Of a DNA stretch of 13,077 nucleotides, positions 1 through 6,493 are shown piece by piece. The DNA is taken from NCBI GenBank assembly GCA_046765875.1, contig JBKPSJ010000238.1:1-13077 (forward strand), written 5' to 3'. The notes under the pieces are model-generated. The model made no database searches and was not told the DNA's origin. It worked only from the letters and a program-made list of their open reading frames with translations. The stretch comes from DASRHY01 sp046765875. GTDB lineage: Bacteria; Actinomycetota; Actinomycetes; Propionibacteriales; Kribbellaceae. The position numbers and the translations under genes are program-made. Every line of letters starts with the position of its first letter. Positions within the stretch are counted from its first letter, which is position 1.

Positions 1-569
1 GTCGTACAGCGAGTACTTGTTCTGGGCACTGATGAAGCGCTCGGTGCCGGTCGTACGGGCGGTCCAGTCCGCGTCGGTGACCTGCCAGGCGTCGAACTTC
101 GAGCTTCCGGCGTACCGGATCTTGCCCTCGGCAACGAGTTCGTCCAGCGCGTGCAGGGTCTCGGCGATCGGGGTCAGCGGGTCGGGCTCGTGGATCTGGT
201 ACAGGTCGATGCAGTCGGTGCCGAGCCGGCGCAGGCTCGCCTCGACAGCCTTGCGTACGTACCGGCGACTGCCGCGCACGCCCCAGTCCGCTCCGTTGGC
301 GCCGCGGGTGTCCGAGCCGAACTTGGTCGCGACGATCACGTTCGCGCGGTCCGAGCCGAGCGCCCGGCCGAGCAGCGTCTCGCTCTCCCCCGCCGTGCTG
401 CCGTAGATGTCGGCGGTGTCGAAGAAGGTGATGCCGGCGTCCAGGGCGGCGCGTACGACCGCCAGCGTTCGGTCGGCGTCGATCCGGCTGCCGAGGCGTT
501 GCAGCCGAGCCCGACCGTGCTGACCGTGAGGCCGGACCGGCCGAGCTGCCGGTACGTCATGTCGCTCAT
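1..569 (-). pseudogene. Aldo/keto reductase, frameshifted and cut by the window edge
   Basis: This is an NADPH-dependent oxidoreductase of the aldo/keto reductase family (TIM barrel, cytosolic); the substrate cannot be told. Translation from ATG at 569 gives MSDMTYRQLGRSGLTVSTVG then LGCNA, a typical AKR start. At codon 26 the frame is lost and a stop follows at 336-338. From 492 down to base 1 the next frame is open and fully AKR-like: GSRIDADRTLAVV, FFDTADIYGST, VIVATKFGSD, LYQIHEPD, IRYAGSSKFD, FISAQNKYSLYD. The catalytic tetrad is intact (Asp51, Tyr56, Lys83, His127 in the repaired frame). One missing T opposite plus-strand base 494 (expected Phe codon TTC) explains everything. About 190 of the usual 310 to 330 residues lie in the window. 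The start follows the pentapeptide gene stop by 4 nt, so the two are likely co-transcribed. It is either a recent pseudogene or a base-calling error; the lack of other damage favours recent or artefactual. Confidence 0.88.
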
Positions 570-573
570 GGCG

Positions 574-1386
574 TTACCTTCGCATGTCCCAGTGGGGCGG
601 GCGGACCAGCGCCGCCGGGATGGACGTGCGGCTGTTGCCTGTCGCAGCAGCGAGCTGCGGCTGGGTCACGAAGATCGCGCCGGTCAGGTCGGCGTCGCGC
701 AGGTCGGCGTCGCGCAGATCCGCGCCGATCAGGTCCGCCAGCCGGAGATCGGCTCCGCGCAGATCCGCCCCGACCAGGAGGGCGCCGCGCAATGACGCTC
801 CGCGCAGGTTGGCCTTGGCGAGGTCGGCACCCATCAGGTCGGCTTCGCTGTGGTCCTTGCGCTCCGGGACGCCGGACCTGGCCAGCTCGCTGGTCCTGCG
901 CAGGAGTTGCGCGGCATGTTGACGGTGGGTTGCGACGTCGTAGCTTTCGAGCTCGTCGGCGGGCAGGCGGGTCAGCCTCTCGGTCTCCCGCAGGATGGCT
1001 TCGATGTCGTCGTCGCCGGGCTGGAGTTGGACCGCCTCGGTGAGGTACCAGAGCAGTTCGTGCAACTGGCGCATCACTCCGAAGACGGCGTGCAACTGCC
1101 GCGTCTCGCCGGGATGACGGCCGCCGAACGTCACCTGGGCGACCTGCTGTCCCGCGCCGAGGCAGTCGTACACCGTGCATCCCCGGAAGCCATTCGAGCG
1201 CAGCGAGTCGTGGATGCCGCAGCGGTAGTCCTCCACGAGGTTCGGGCACGGCTGGCCGGCGGCCTTGTCGATCGCGAAATCAGCCGAGCGGGCGAACGGC
1301 AGAGCCACGCAGCACAGCGCGAAACATCTTCCGCAATCCGCGCGCAACCGATCCCGCTCCACGCTGGCCTCCACGCTGGCCTCCAC
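574..1386 (-). CDS. Cys-cluster N-terminal domain plus pentapeptide-repeat protein
   Basis: The product is a 270-aa cytosolic protein of unknown function with two parts. The N-terminal part is cysteine rich: DCGRCFALCC, then PCPNL, YRCGIHD and GFRGCTVYDC (Cys 18, 21, 25, 26, 47, 56, 70, 75). The spacing recalls YkgJ/UPF0153-type putative metal-binding clusters. After a helical middle (about 90-180) come roughly 12 pentapeptide repeats of A(D/N)LXX type (about 181-239), which in known families fold into a right-handed beta-helix that binds proteins or mimics DNA. The C-terminus is a short non-repetitive tail. Three in-frame GTG codons at 1386, 1374 and 1362 could start it. The first has a TACGCT box 8 nt upstream and no Shine-Dalgarno; the other two each have GGAGG 5 nt upstream. 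The gene precedes the aldo/keto reductase by 4 nt and is divergent from pepN. The family call is secure; the start and role are not. Confidence 0.85.
   Translation of the reverse strand: MEASVEASVERDRLRADCGRCFALCCVALPFARSADFAIDKAAGQPCPNLVEDYRCGIHDSLRSNGFRGCTVYDCLGAGQQVAQVTFGGRHPGETRQLHAVFGVMRQLHELLWYLTEAVQLQPGDDDIEAILRETERLTRLPADELESYDVATHRQHAAQLLRRTSELARSGVPERKDHSEADLMGADLAKANLRGASLRGALLVGADLRGADLRLADLIGADLRDADLRDADLTGAIFVTQPQLAAATGNSRTSIPAALVRPPHWDMRR
577..581 (-). promoter_or_regulatory. Ribosome binding site of the aldo/keto reductase
   Basis: On the minus strand GAAGG lies 7 nt before ATG at 569, inside the last codons of the upstream pentapeptide gene. It supports the chosen start and translational linkage of the two genes. 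Confidence 0.6.
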
Positions 1387-1392
1387 GCTGGA
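1357..1392. repeat. Three 12-bp tandem repeats over the pentapeptide gene start
   Basis: The plus-strand unit CTCCACGCTGGC occurs at 1357-1368, 1369-1380 and 1381-1392, the last with one change. Read on the minus strand each copy carries GGAGG followed by an in-frame GTG, so the array repeats both ribosome binding site and start codon. It encodes the Glu-Ala-Ser-Val repeat at the protein N-terminus. Confidence 0.85.
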
Positions 1393-1394
1393 CG

Positions 1395-1400
1395 AGCGTA
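1395..1400 (-). promoter_or_regulatory. Putative -10 box of the pentapeptide/AKR unit
   Basis: TACGCT on the minus strand fits the actinobacterial TANNNT -10 pattern and ends 8 nt before GTG at 1386, which would give a leader of only one or two bases. No clear -35 is visible. Confidence 0.35.
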
Positions 1401-1415
1401 CTTGCCGGTGTGTCG

Positions 1416-1421
1416 TAGCCT
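1416..1421 (+). promoter_or_regulatory. Putative -10 box of pepN, leaderless
   Basis: TAGCCT is separated from the pepN ATG by 6 nt, the spacing expected when transcription begins at the A of the start codon. There is no Shine-Dalgarno before the ATG. The same TAGCCT-N6-ATG arrangement precedes fdhD. No good -35 is seen; the place for it abuts the 12-bp repeat. Confidence 0.5.
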
Positions 1422-1427
1422 GCGGCT

Positions 1428-3896
1428 ATGCCGAGCCTGACTCCCACCGAGGCTGCTACCCGCGCCGCTGCGCTCACCGTCCTGTCCTACGACGTGGACC
1501 TCGATCTCACCACCGGAGATCGGACCTTCGCCTCGACCACGCGGATCGTGTTCGCCGCCACCGCGGACAGCACGTTCGTCGATGTGAAACCGGATGCGCT
1601 GACAGAGGTCATGCTCAACGGCGTGCCGGTCGACGTGGCCGGGTTGGAGGACGGCCGGCTGCCGCTGACCGGGCTGTCGTTGGACCAGGACAACGAATTG
1701 GTCGTCACCGCGACAATGGCGTACACCAACAGCGGTGAAGGGCTGCACCGCAGCGTCGACGTGACGGATGGCCGGGTGTACCTGTATGCGATGGGATTCC
1801 TGGACGCGTCCCCGCAGGTGTTCGCTTGCTTCGACCAGCCGGACCTCAAGGCGCCGTACCGGTTCCGGATCACCGCTCCGGAGGACTGGCTGGTGGTCGG
1901 CAACGCTCCCGCGACGCAGGTTGCGCCTGGGCGGTGGGAACTCGCCGAGACCAGGCCGCTGGCGACGTACTTCGTCACGGTGGTGGCCGGGCCGTACCAC
2001 CAGGTGCGGTCCGAGCACGACGGCATCCCGCTCGGCCTGCTGTGCCGCCAGTCGCTGGCCGAGCACCTCGACCGCGAGGCCGACGACCTGTTCACCGTCA
2101 CCCGGCAGGCGTTCGACGAGTTCCACCGGTTGTTCGGGTACCGCTATCCGTTCGGCGAGTACCACCAGGCGTTCGTACCGGAGTTCAACGCCGGCGCGAT
2201 GGAGAACCCGGGTTGCGTGACGATCCGCGACGAGGCGGTGTTCCGCTCCGCTGTGACCGACGGCGAGCGCAGCACCCGCGCCCGGACCGTGGTGCACGAG
2301 ATGGCGCACATGTGGTTCGGCGACACAGTCACGATGCGGTGGTGGAACGACCTTTGGCTGAACGAGTCGTTCGCCGAGTACATGGCGTACCGGGTCTCCA
2401 CGACGGCCACCCGGTACGTCGACAATTGGACCGACTTCGCCTTCATGCGCCGGTGGTGGGGCCTGCAGGCCGACCAGCGTTCGTCGACGCACCCGGTGGC
2501 GAATGAGCCCGGCAAGGACGCGCTTGCAACGCTCGACGACTTCGACGGGATCTCGTATGCCAAGGGCGCAGCGACGCTGAAGCAGTTGGTGGCTTATCTC
2601 GGTGACGACACGTTCCTGGTTGGCGTACGCGAGCACATCGCGTCGAACGAGTTCGGCAACGCGACGCTGGCCGACCTGATGGCCAAGTGGACCGCGGCAC
2701 GTGGCGGCGACCCGGCCGAACTGGAGCGTTGGGCGCGGGCCTGGCTGCGTACCCCGGGTGTCGACACGATCCGTGCCGAGCGGATTCCCGGCGGCGTACG
2801 GCTGCACCGGACGGCACCGGAGGCGCACCCGGCCAAGCGGCCGCACAAGTTAACGATCGGGGTGTACGACGCCGCCGGTGCGGGTGAGCGGATCCCGGTC
2901 CTGCTCGACGCGGACTCGGTCGACATCGAGGTGCCCGGCGATCCCGCTGTGATCGTTCCGGACGCCGGCGACGACACCTGGGCGAAGATCCGGCTCGACG
3001 AGCATTCCCTCGGGCGGCTGGCCGAGGTGTTGCCCCGCCTGGCCGAGGCGGAGATCCGGGCGGTGGTCTGGAACGCTCTACGCGACGCGGTCGAGAACGC
3101 CGAGCTCGATCCGCGGACTGTATTCGACGTGCTTTGCGCGGGACTGCCGTACGAGGAGTCCGACATCGCGGTCGGGGCGTTGCTCAACTGGACCCGGCGG
3201 CGGGTGCTCGGCGGGTTCCTGCCAGAGGAACCGTTCAACGGACGGCTGGCCGGCGTGCTGTCCGGGCGGCTTCCGCACGCCGTTGCCGGCAGCAGCCTTC
3301 AGCTGGCGGTGGCCCGGGGCCTGATCGCCACCACGTCCGACGCCGGGCTGTTGCAGGGGTGGTTGGACGGCACCGGCGTACCGGATGGACTGGCGGTCGA
3401 CGCCGACCTGCGCTGGCTGATCACACTGCGCCTGTCCCGGCTGGGTGCCATCGACGAGGCCGGGATCGACGAGGAGCTCGCACGGGACACGTCGTCGGAG
3501 GGCATCGTGCACGCGACCCGTTGTCGCGCGGCACTGCCGGACCCCGCGGCGAAGGAGCGGGCCTGGGCGGTCATCGCGACCGATGCCGAGGTGTCGAATT
3601 ACGAGCTGTACGCCGCCTGCGAGGGGTTCTGGCATCCGGCCCAACTCGACGTCACCGCGCCGTACGTGGACCGGTACTTCGCCGAGATCGCCGGAACCGC
3701 GAAGCTGCGTACCGGCTGGGTTGTCGGCCGGGCGGCGATGCTCGGGTTCCCGCGTACCTTTGTCGACGAGTCGGTGGTTGCGAAGGCCGAGGAACTCGCC
3801 GCCGATGATTCGGTCAGCAGCGGGATCCGCCGAGCCGTGAGCGACGAGGCCGACGATCTGCGCCGCATCCTCGCCGTTCGCCGCGCCTTCCCTTAA
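1428..3896 (+). CDS. pepN: M1 family aminopeptidase N
   Basis: The product is a zinc metallopeptidase that removes N-terminal residues from peptides in the cytosol, serving peptide turnover. The 822 aa match the usual size of actinobacterial PepN. Domains in order: N-terminal beta domain (about 15-200), thermolysin-like catalytic domain (about 205-440) with the exopeptidase motif GAMEN (256-260), zinc motif HEMAH (290-294), the third zinc ligand Glu313 in LNESFAEY exactly 18 residues later, and the transition-state tyrosine Tyr376 in GISYAKGA. A helical ERAP1-like C-terminal domain fills about 500-816. There is no signal peptide or membrane segment, consistent with an intracellular enzyme. 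The ATG at 1428 is preceded by a leaderless-type -10 box. The gene is divergent from the pentapeptide gene and 154 nt upstream of fdhD, which has its own promoter-like box, so it is probably monocistronic. No sign of damage. Confidence 0.97.
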   Translation: MPSLTPTEAATRAAALTVLSYDVDLDLTTGDRTFASTTRIVFAATADSTFVDVKPDALTEVMLNGVPVDVAGLEDGRLPLTGLSLDQDNELVVTATMAYTNSGEGLHRSVDVTDGRVYLYAMGFLDASPQVFACFDQPDLKAPYRFRITAPEDWLVVGNAPATQVAPGRWELAETRPLATYFVTVVAGPYHQVRSEHDGIPLGLLCRQSLAEHLDREADDLFTVTRQAFDEFHRLFGYRYPFGEYHQAFVPEFNAGAMENPGCVTIRDEAVFRSAVTDGERSTRARTVVHEMAHMWFGDTVTMRWWNDLWLNESFAEYMAYRVSTTATRYVDNWTDFAFMRRWWGLQADQRSSTHPVANEPGKDALATLDDFDGISYAKGAATLKQLVAYLGDDTFLVGVREHIASNEFGNATLADLMAKWTAARGGDPAELERWARAWLRTPGVDTIRAERIPGGVRLHRTAPEAHPAKRPHKLTIGVYDAAGAGERIPVLLDADSVDIEVPGDPAVIVPDAGDDTWAKIRLDEHSLGRLAEVLPRLAEAEIRAVVWNALRDAVENAELDPRTVFDVLCAGLPYEESDIAVGALLNWTRRRVLGGFLPEEPFNGRLAGVLSGRLPHAVAGSSLQLAVARGLIATTSDAGLLQGWLDGTGVPDGLAVDADLRWLITLRLSRLGAIDEAGIDEELARDTSSEGIVHATRCRAALPDPAAKERAWAVIATDAEVSNYELYAACEGFWHPAQLDVTAPYVDRYFAEIAGTAKLRTGWVVGRAAMLGFPRTFVDESVVAKAEELAADDSVSSGIRRAVSDEADDLRRILAVRRAFP

Positions 3897-4038
3897 GAAC
3901 GCCTGTGCTGTACGGAGGACCGGGTCGCCGCGTACACAGATCAGCTGGCCGACATACCCGGACGGCACGTACGTCGCGATCGGTGCCGGGTACGAGCGAC
4001 CGACGCGTTCAAGCAGGTCGCGCGCGGGTGGCCCGACG

Positions 4039-4044
4039 TAGCCT
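4039..4044 (+). promoter_or_regulatory. Putative -10 box of fdhD, leaderless
   Basis: TAGCCT followed by 6 nt and ATG at 4051 is the same box and spacing as at pepN. The six bases CGGGGT between could not serve as a properly spaced Shine-Dalgarno, which favours a leaderless transcript. No convincing -35 is seen. Confidence 0.5.
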
Positions 4045-4050
4045 CGGGGT

Positions 4051-4875
4051 ATGAGCAGAGGGGCGACGACGCGGACCCGGGTCGAGGTGCTCGACGGCGA
4101 ACGGGTCTCGTACCGCGAGGACGCGCTGGCGACCGAGGAGCCGATGGAGATCCGGCTCGCCTGGCCCGGCCGGCAGCCCCAGCCGCTCGCGGTGACGATG
4201 CGTACGCCCGGCAACGACTTCGAACTGGCCGCCGGGTTCTGCCACGGCGAGGGGTTCACCGCGGACGGCGTCGATACCGTTGCCTATTGCAACGATGCCG
4301 TGCTCTCCCATGAGCAGCGCTACAACACCGTCACGGTGACGCTGGCCGCTCCACCGGCGCGTGACCCGGCGCCGCGGTACGGCGTCACGTCGGCCGCATG
4401 CGGTGTGTGCGGCCAGCAGAGCCTGGACGAACTGGCCGACCGCGATTACCCGCCGGTCGACGACACCGTCTCGATCGATCTGGCCACCGTTCGCCGGTTG
4501 CCTGACCTGCTCCGCGAGGCCCAGCCGACGTTCGAGCGGACCGGCGGGCTGCACGCGGCCGGGCTGTTCGGCACCGACGGGTCGCCGGTCGCGGTCCGCG
4601 AGGACATCGGGCGGCACAACGCCGTCGACAAGGTGGTCGGCTGGTCGGTACTGACCGGCCGGCCGCGGCAGGGCACTGTGCTCGTGGTCAGTGGGCGCGC
4701 CGGGTACGAGATCGTCCAGAAGGCGGTCGCCGCGGGCATCGGCGTGGTCGCCGCGGTCGGTGCGCCGTCGAGCCTGGCGGTGGACCTGGCCAAGCGGTTC
4801 GACGTCACCGTCGCCGGGTTCGTACGCGGCGACCGCTGCGTGGTCTACACCCGACCGGACCGAATTTCGCGCTGA
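4051..4875 (+). CDS. fdhD: FdhD sulfurtransferase, formate dehydrogenase accessory protein
   Basis: FdhD transfers sulfur, supplied by an IscS-type cysteine desulfurase, to the bis-molybdopterin guanine dinucleotide cofactor so that formate dehydrogenase becomes active; it works in the cytosol. The 274 aa are full length. Diagnostic signs are the persulfide-carrying loop CGVCG (Cys117 and Cys120), RTPGNDFELAAGF near 51-63, GLHAAGLF at 166-173 and the cofactor-binding block REDIGRHNAVDK at 183-194, followed by VVSGRAGYEIVQKA at 212-225. No formate dehydrogenase or molybdopterin biosynthesis gene lies in the window, so its client enzyme must be encoded elsewhere. It stands between pepN and sigK on the same strand with gaps of 154 nt and at least 87 nt and is probably transcribed alone from the TAGCCT box. 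The start is well supported by that box. Confidence 0.95.
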   Translation: MSRGATTRTRVEVLDGERVSYREDALATEEPMEIRLAWPGRQPQPLAVTMRTPGNDFELAAGFCHGEGFTADGVDTVAYCNDAVLSHEQRYNTVTVTLAAPPARDPAPRYGVTSAACGVCGQQSLDELADRDYPPVDDTVSIDLATVRRLPDLLREAQPTFERTGGLHAAGLFGTDGSPVAVREDIGRHNAVDKVVGWSVLTGRPRQGTVLVVSGRAGYEIVQKAVAAGIGVVAAVGAPSSLAVDLAKRFDVTVAGFVRGDRCVVYTRPDRISR

Positions 4876-4876
4876 C

Positions 4877-4903
4877 CCATCCGCTCGCGGGGCGGCGACG
4901 AAC
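4877..4903 (+). promoter_or_regulatory. Possible SigK-type promoter before sigK
   Basis: CCATCC at 4877-4882 equals the -35 I recall for mycobacterial SigK promoters. ACGAAC at 4898-4903 partly resembles the -10 CCGAAT, after a 15-nt spacer, slightly shorter than usual. It sits directly after the fdhD stop and upstream of sigK, where autoregulation would be expected. The match is imperfect and may be chance. Confidence 0.25.
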
Positions 4904-5028
4904 ACATTGTCGTTCCCGGCGGAAGGCGGTTTCGTGCGTCACTCATTGATTCGCAGCGTGGTGTGTCCGGATCAGCACGGTCCGTCACCACTGAGCGCGC
5001 AACAATCGATGCAGTACGGCGTGATCCG

Positions 5029-5688
5029 ATGACAGCGGCGCTGCTGGCACTCGATGATGGACCGGTGACCGACGGCTCCACCCTGCCGCCCCGGACTGGC
5101 CCGGCGGTCAGCCCGAACGGTCCGGCGCGGCCTGGCGCACCGAACCGCGAGGGTGAATTGCTGGCGCGCGTCGTGCGGGGCGACCCCGATGCGTTCTCCG
5201 AGCTGTACGACCTGCTCGTACCGCGGGTGTTCGGTCTGGTCCGGCGGGTGCTTCGGAACCCGGCGCAGTCCGAGGAGGTCACCCAGGAGGTGATGGTCGA
5301 GGTCTGGCGTTCGGCCGGCCGGTTCGACCCCAACCGCGGATCCGTCGGTGCCTGGGTGCTCACGATGGCTCACCGGCGCGCGATCGACAGAGTCCGGTCC
5401 GAGCAGGCCGCCGCGGACCGCGAGCAAGCGGTGGTCGCGGCCAGCGCGACGGTCGACTTCGACGATGTCAGCGAGACTGTGGCGGCCAACATCGAGTCCG
5501 AGCAGGTCCGCCGCTGCCTGACCGCACTGACCGAGCTGCAACGGCAGTCGATCACGATGGCGTACTACGCGGGCTACACCTACCGCGAGGTCGCCCAGCT
5601 GCTGAACGCCAACCTGGCGACGATCAAGGCGCGGATGCGCGACGGCCTGATCCGGCTGCGCGACTGCCTCGGCGTGGCGGCGGGGTGA
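5029..5688 (+). CDS. sigK: ECF sigma factor SigK
   Basis: The product is an extracytoplasmic-function RNA polymerase sigma factor of the SigK group. With ATG at 5029 it has 219 aa: a variable Pro/Gly-rich leader (1-40), sigma region 2 (about 57-125, with LYDLLVPRVFGLVRRVLRNP, EEVTQEVMVEVWR and the DNA-contacting WVLTMAHRRAIDRVRS) and region 4 (about 155-213, helix-turn-helix YTYREVAQLLNANLATIKAR). Cys163 and Cys213 are 50 residues apart, the same separation as the redox disulfide Cys133-Cys183 known for Mycobacterium tuberculosis SigK. The partner anti-sigma gene follows 7 nt after the stop, so they form an operon. The start is uncertain: the frame is open to GTG at 4963 (22 residues longer), and GTG at 5066 is another option; none has a clear Shine-Dalgarno. 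Target genes cannot be read from the window. Confidence 0.88.
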   Translation: MTAALLALDDGPVTDGSTLPPRTGPAVSPNGPARPGAPNREGELLARVVRGDPDAFSELYDLLVPRVFGLVRRVLRNPAQSEEVTQEVMVEVWRSAGRFDPNRGSVGAWVLTMAHRRAIDRVRSEQAAADREQAVVAASATVDFDDVSETVAANIESEQVRRCLTALTELQRQSITMAYYAGYTYREVAQLLNANLATIKARMRDGLIRLRDCLGVAAG

Positions 5689-5695
5689 TGACGCG

Positions 5696-6487
5696 ATGAT
5701 GCCCGACGCCCACGTGGGAACCGGAGCGTACGTCCTGGACGCCCTGCCCGACGCCGAACGACGCGGTTTCGAGGAGCATCTGGCCACTTGCGTGGCATGC
5801 CAGGCCGAGGTCGCCTCCCTTTCGGAGACGGTCGCCCGGATGGCGGCCACGGCCGCCGAACAGCCGCCGCCGGACCTCAAGGATCGGGTGATGGCGATCG
5901 TCGGCAGCACCGGGCAACTGCCGCCGGTTGCGCGGCACTCGCGGCCGGGCCCGGTATCGGAGACCCCACCATCGGATGAGGCGGCGCCCGAGGAGTTCCG
6001 CGCCGAGCCGCTTGCCGAGCCACGCCGGTACAGCCGGCGCAGCATCTTCGCGCTGGCCGCGGGCGTACTCGCGGTCGCCGGTGCCGGCGGGATCGCGTAC
6101 GACCAGTACCGCGCCGCCAACGGGCTGCGACGCGACCAGGACCAGGTCGCGGCGGTGCTGGCCGAGTCCGACGCGCGGGTGGTCCGTGGCGCGGTTCGTG
6201 GCGGCGGACAGGCGACGGTCGTGTCGTCGCGGCGCCGCGATCAGGCTGTTGTCGTGGTGTCCGGGCTGGCGGCGGCTCCGCAGGGCCGCGAGTACCAGTT
6301 GTGGTTCATCGAGTCGCAGACGCATGCGCGTTCGCTCGGTCTGCTCGGCCGGACGCCGCCGACGAGCAACACGTTGCTGGTCTCGGGTGAGATCGCGAAG
6401 GCGATCGCGTTCGGCATCACGATCGAGCCGAACGGCGGTTCGCCGGAGCCGAGCACGACGCCTATCGCTGTGATCACGATGGCCTGA
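5696..6487 (+). CDS. rskA: Anti-sigma-K factor RskA
   Basis: RskA is a single-pass membrane protein that holds SigK inactive until regulated proteolysis or redox change releases it. The 263 aa show an N-terminal anti-sigma domain (1-60) with the zinc-binding pattern H28-x3-C32-x2-C35 (HLATCVAC), a Pro/Glu-rich linker (about 72-110), basic residues RRYSRRS then one membrane segment (about 117-135), and an extracytoplasmic RskA domain (about 150-260) containing EYQLWFIES and the closing strand ending in PIAVITMA. N-in, C-out topology is predicted from the charge distribution. ATG at 5696 follows the sigK stop by 7 nt, with a G-rich stretch at 5678-5685 as likely ribosome binding site; ATG at 5699 is equally possible. 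The ATG at 5688 that overlaps the sigK stop is out of frame and ends after three codons. The gene ends 6 nt from the convergent ATPase gene. Confidence 0.92.
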   Translation: MMPDAHVGTGAYVLDALPDAERRGFEEHLATCVACQAEVASLSETVARMAATAAEQPPPDLKDRVMAIVGSTGQLPPVARHSRPGPVSETPPSDEAAPEEFRAEPLAEPRRYSRRSIFALAAGVLAVAGAGGIAYDQYRAANGLRRDQDQVAAVLAESDARVVRGAVRGGGQATVVSSRRRDQAVVVVSGLAAAPQGREYQLWFIESQTHARSLGLLGRTPPTSNTLLVSGEIAKAIAFGITIEPNGGSPEPSTTPIAVITMA

Positions 6488-6493
6488 TTTCGG

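Noticed and set aside
1131..2846. Long minus-strand open frame (571 codons) opposite pepN
   Set aside because: It lies antisense to a gene with complete catalytic motifs, reads as Arg/Val/Gly-rich without domain resemblance, and is the usual antisense shadow of high-GC coding DNA.
4860..4865. CCGAAT as the -10 of a SigK promoter
   Set aside because: It matches the remembered -10 but lies inside the fdhD end with no CCATCC at the right distance upstream; the CCATCC nearby is downstream of it.
6488..6493. Bidirectional terminator between rskA and the ATPase gene
   Set aside because: Only 6 nt separate the two stops, so no hairpin fits between them; any terminator must lie inside the opposing gene.
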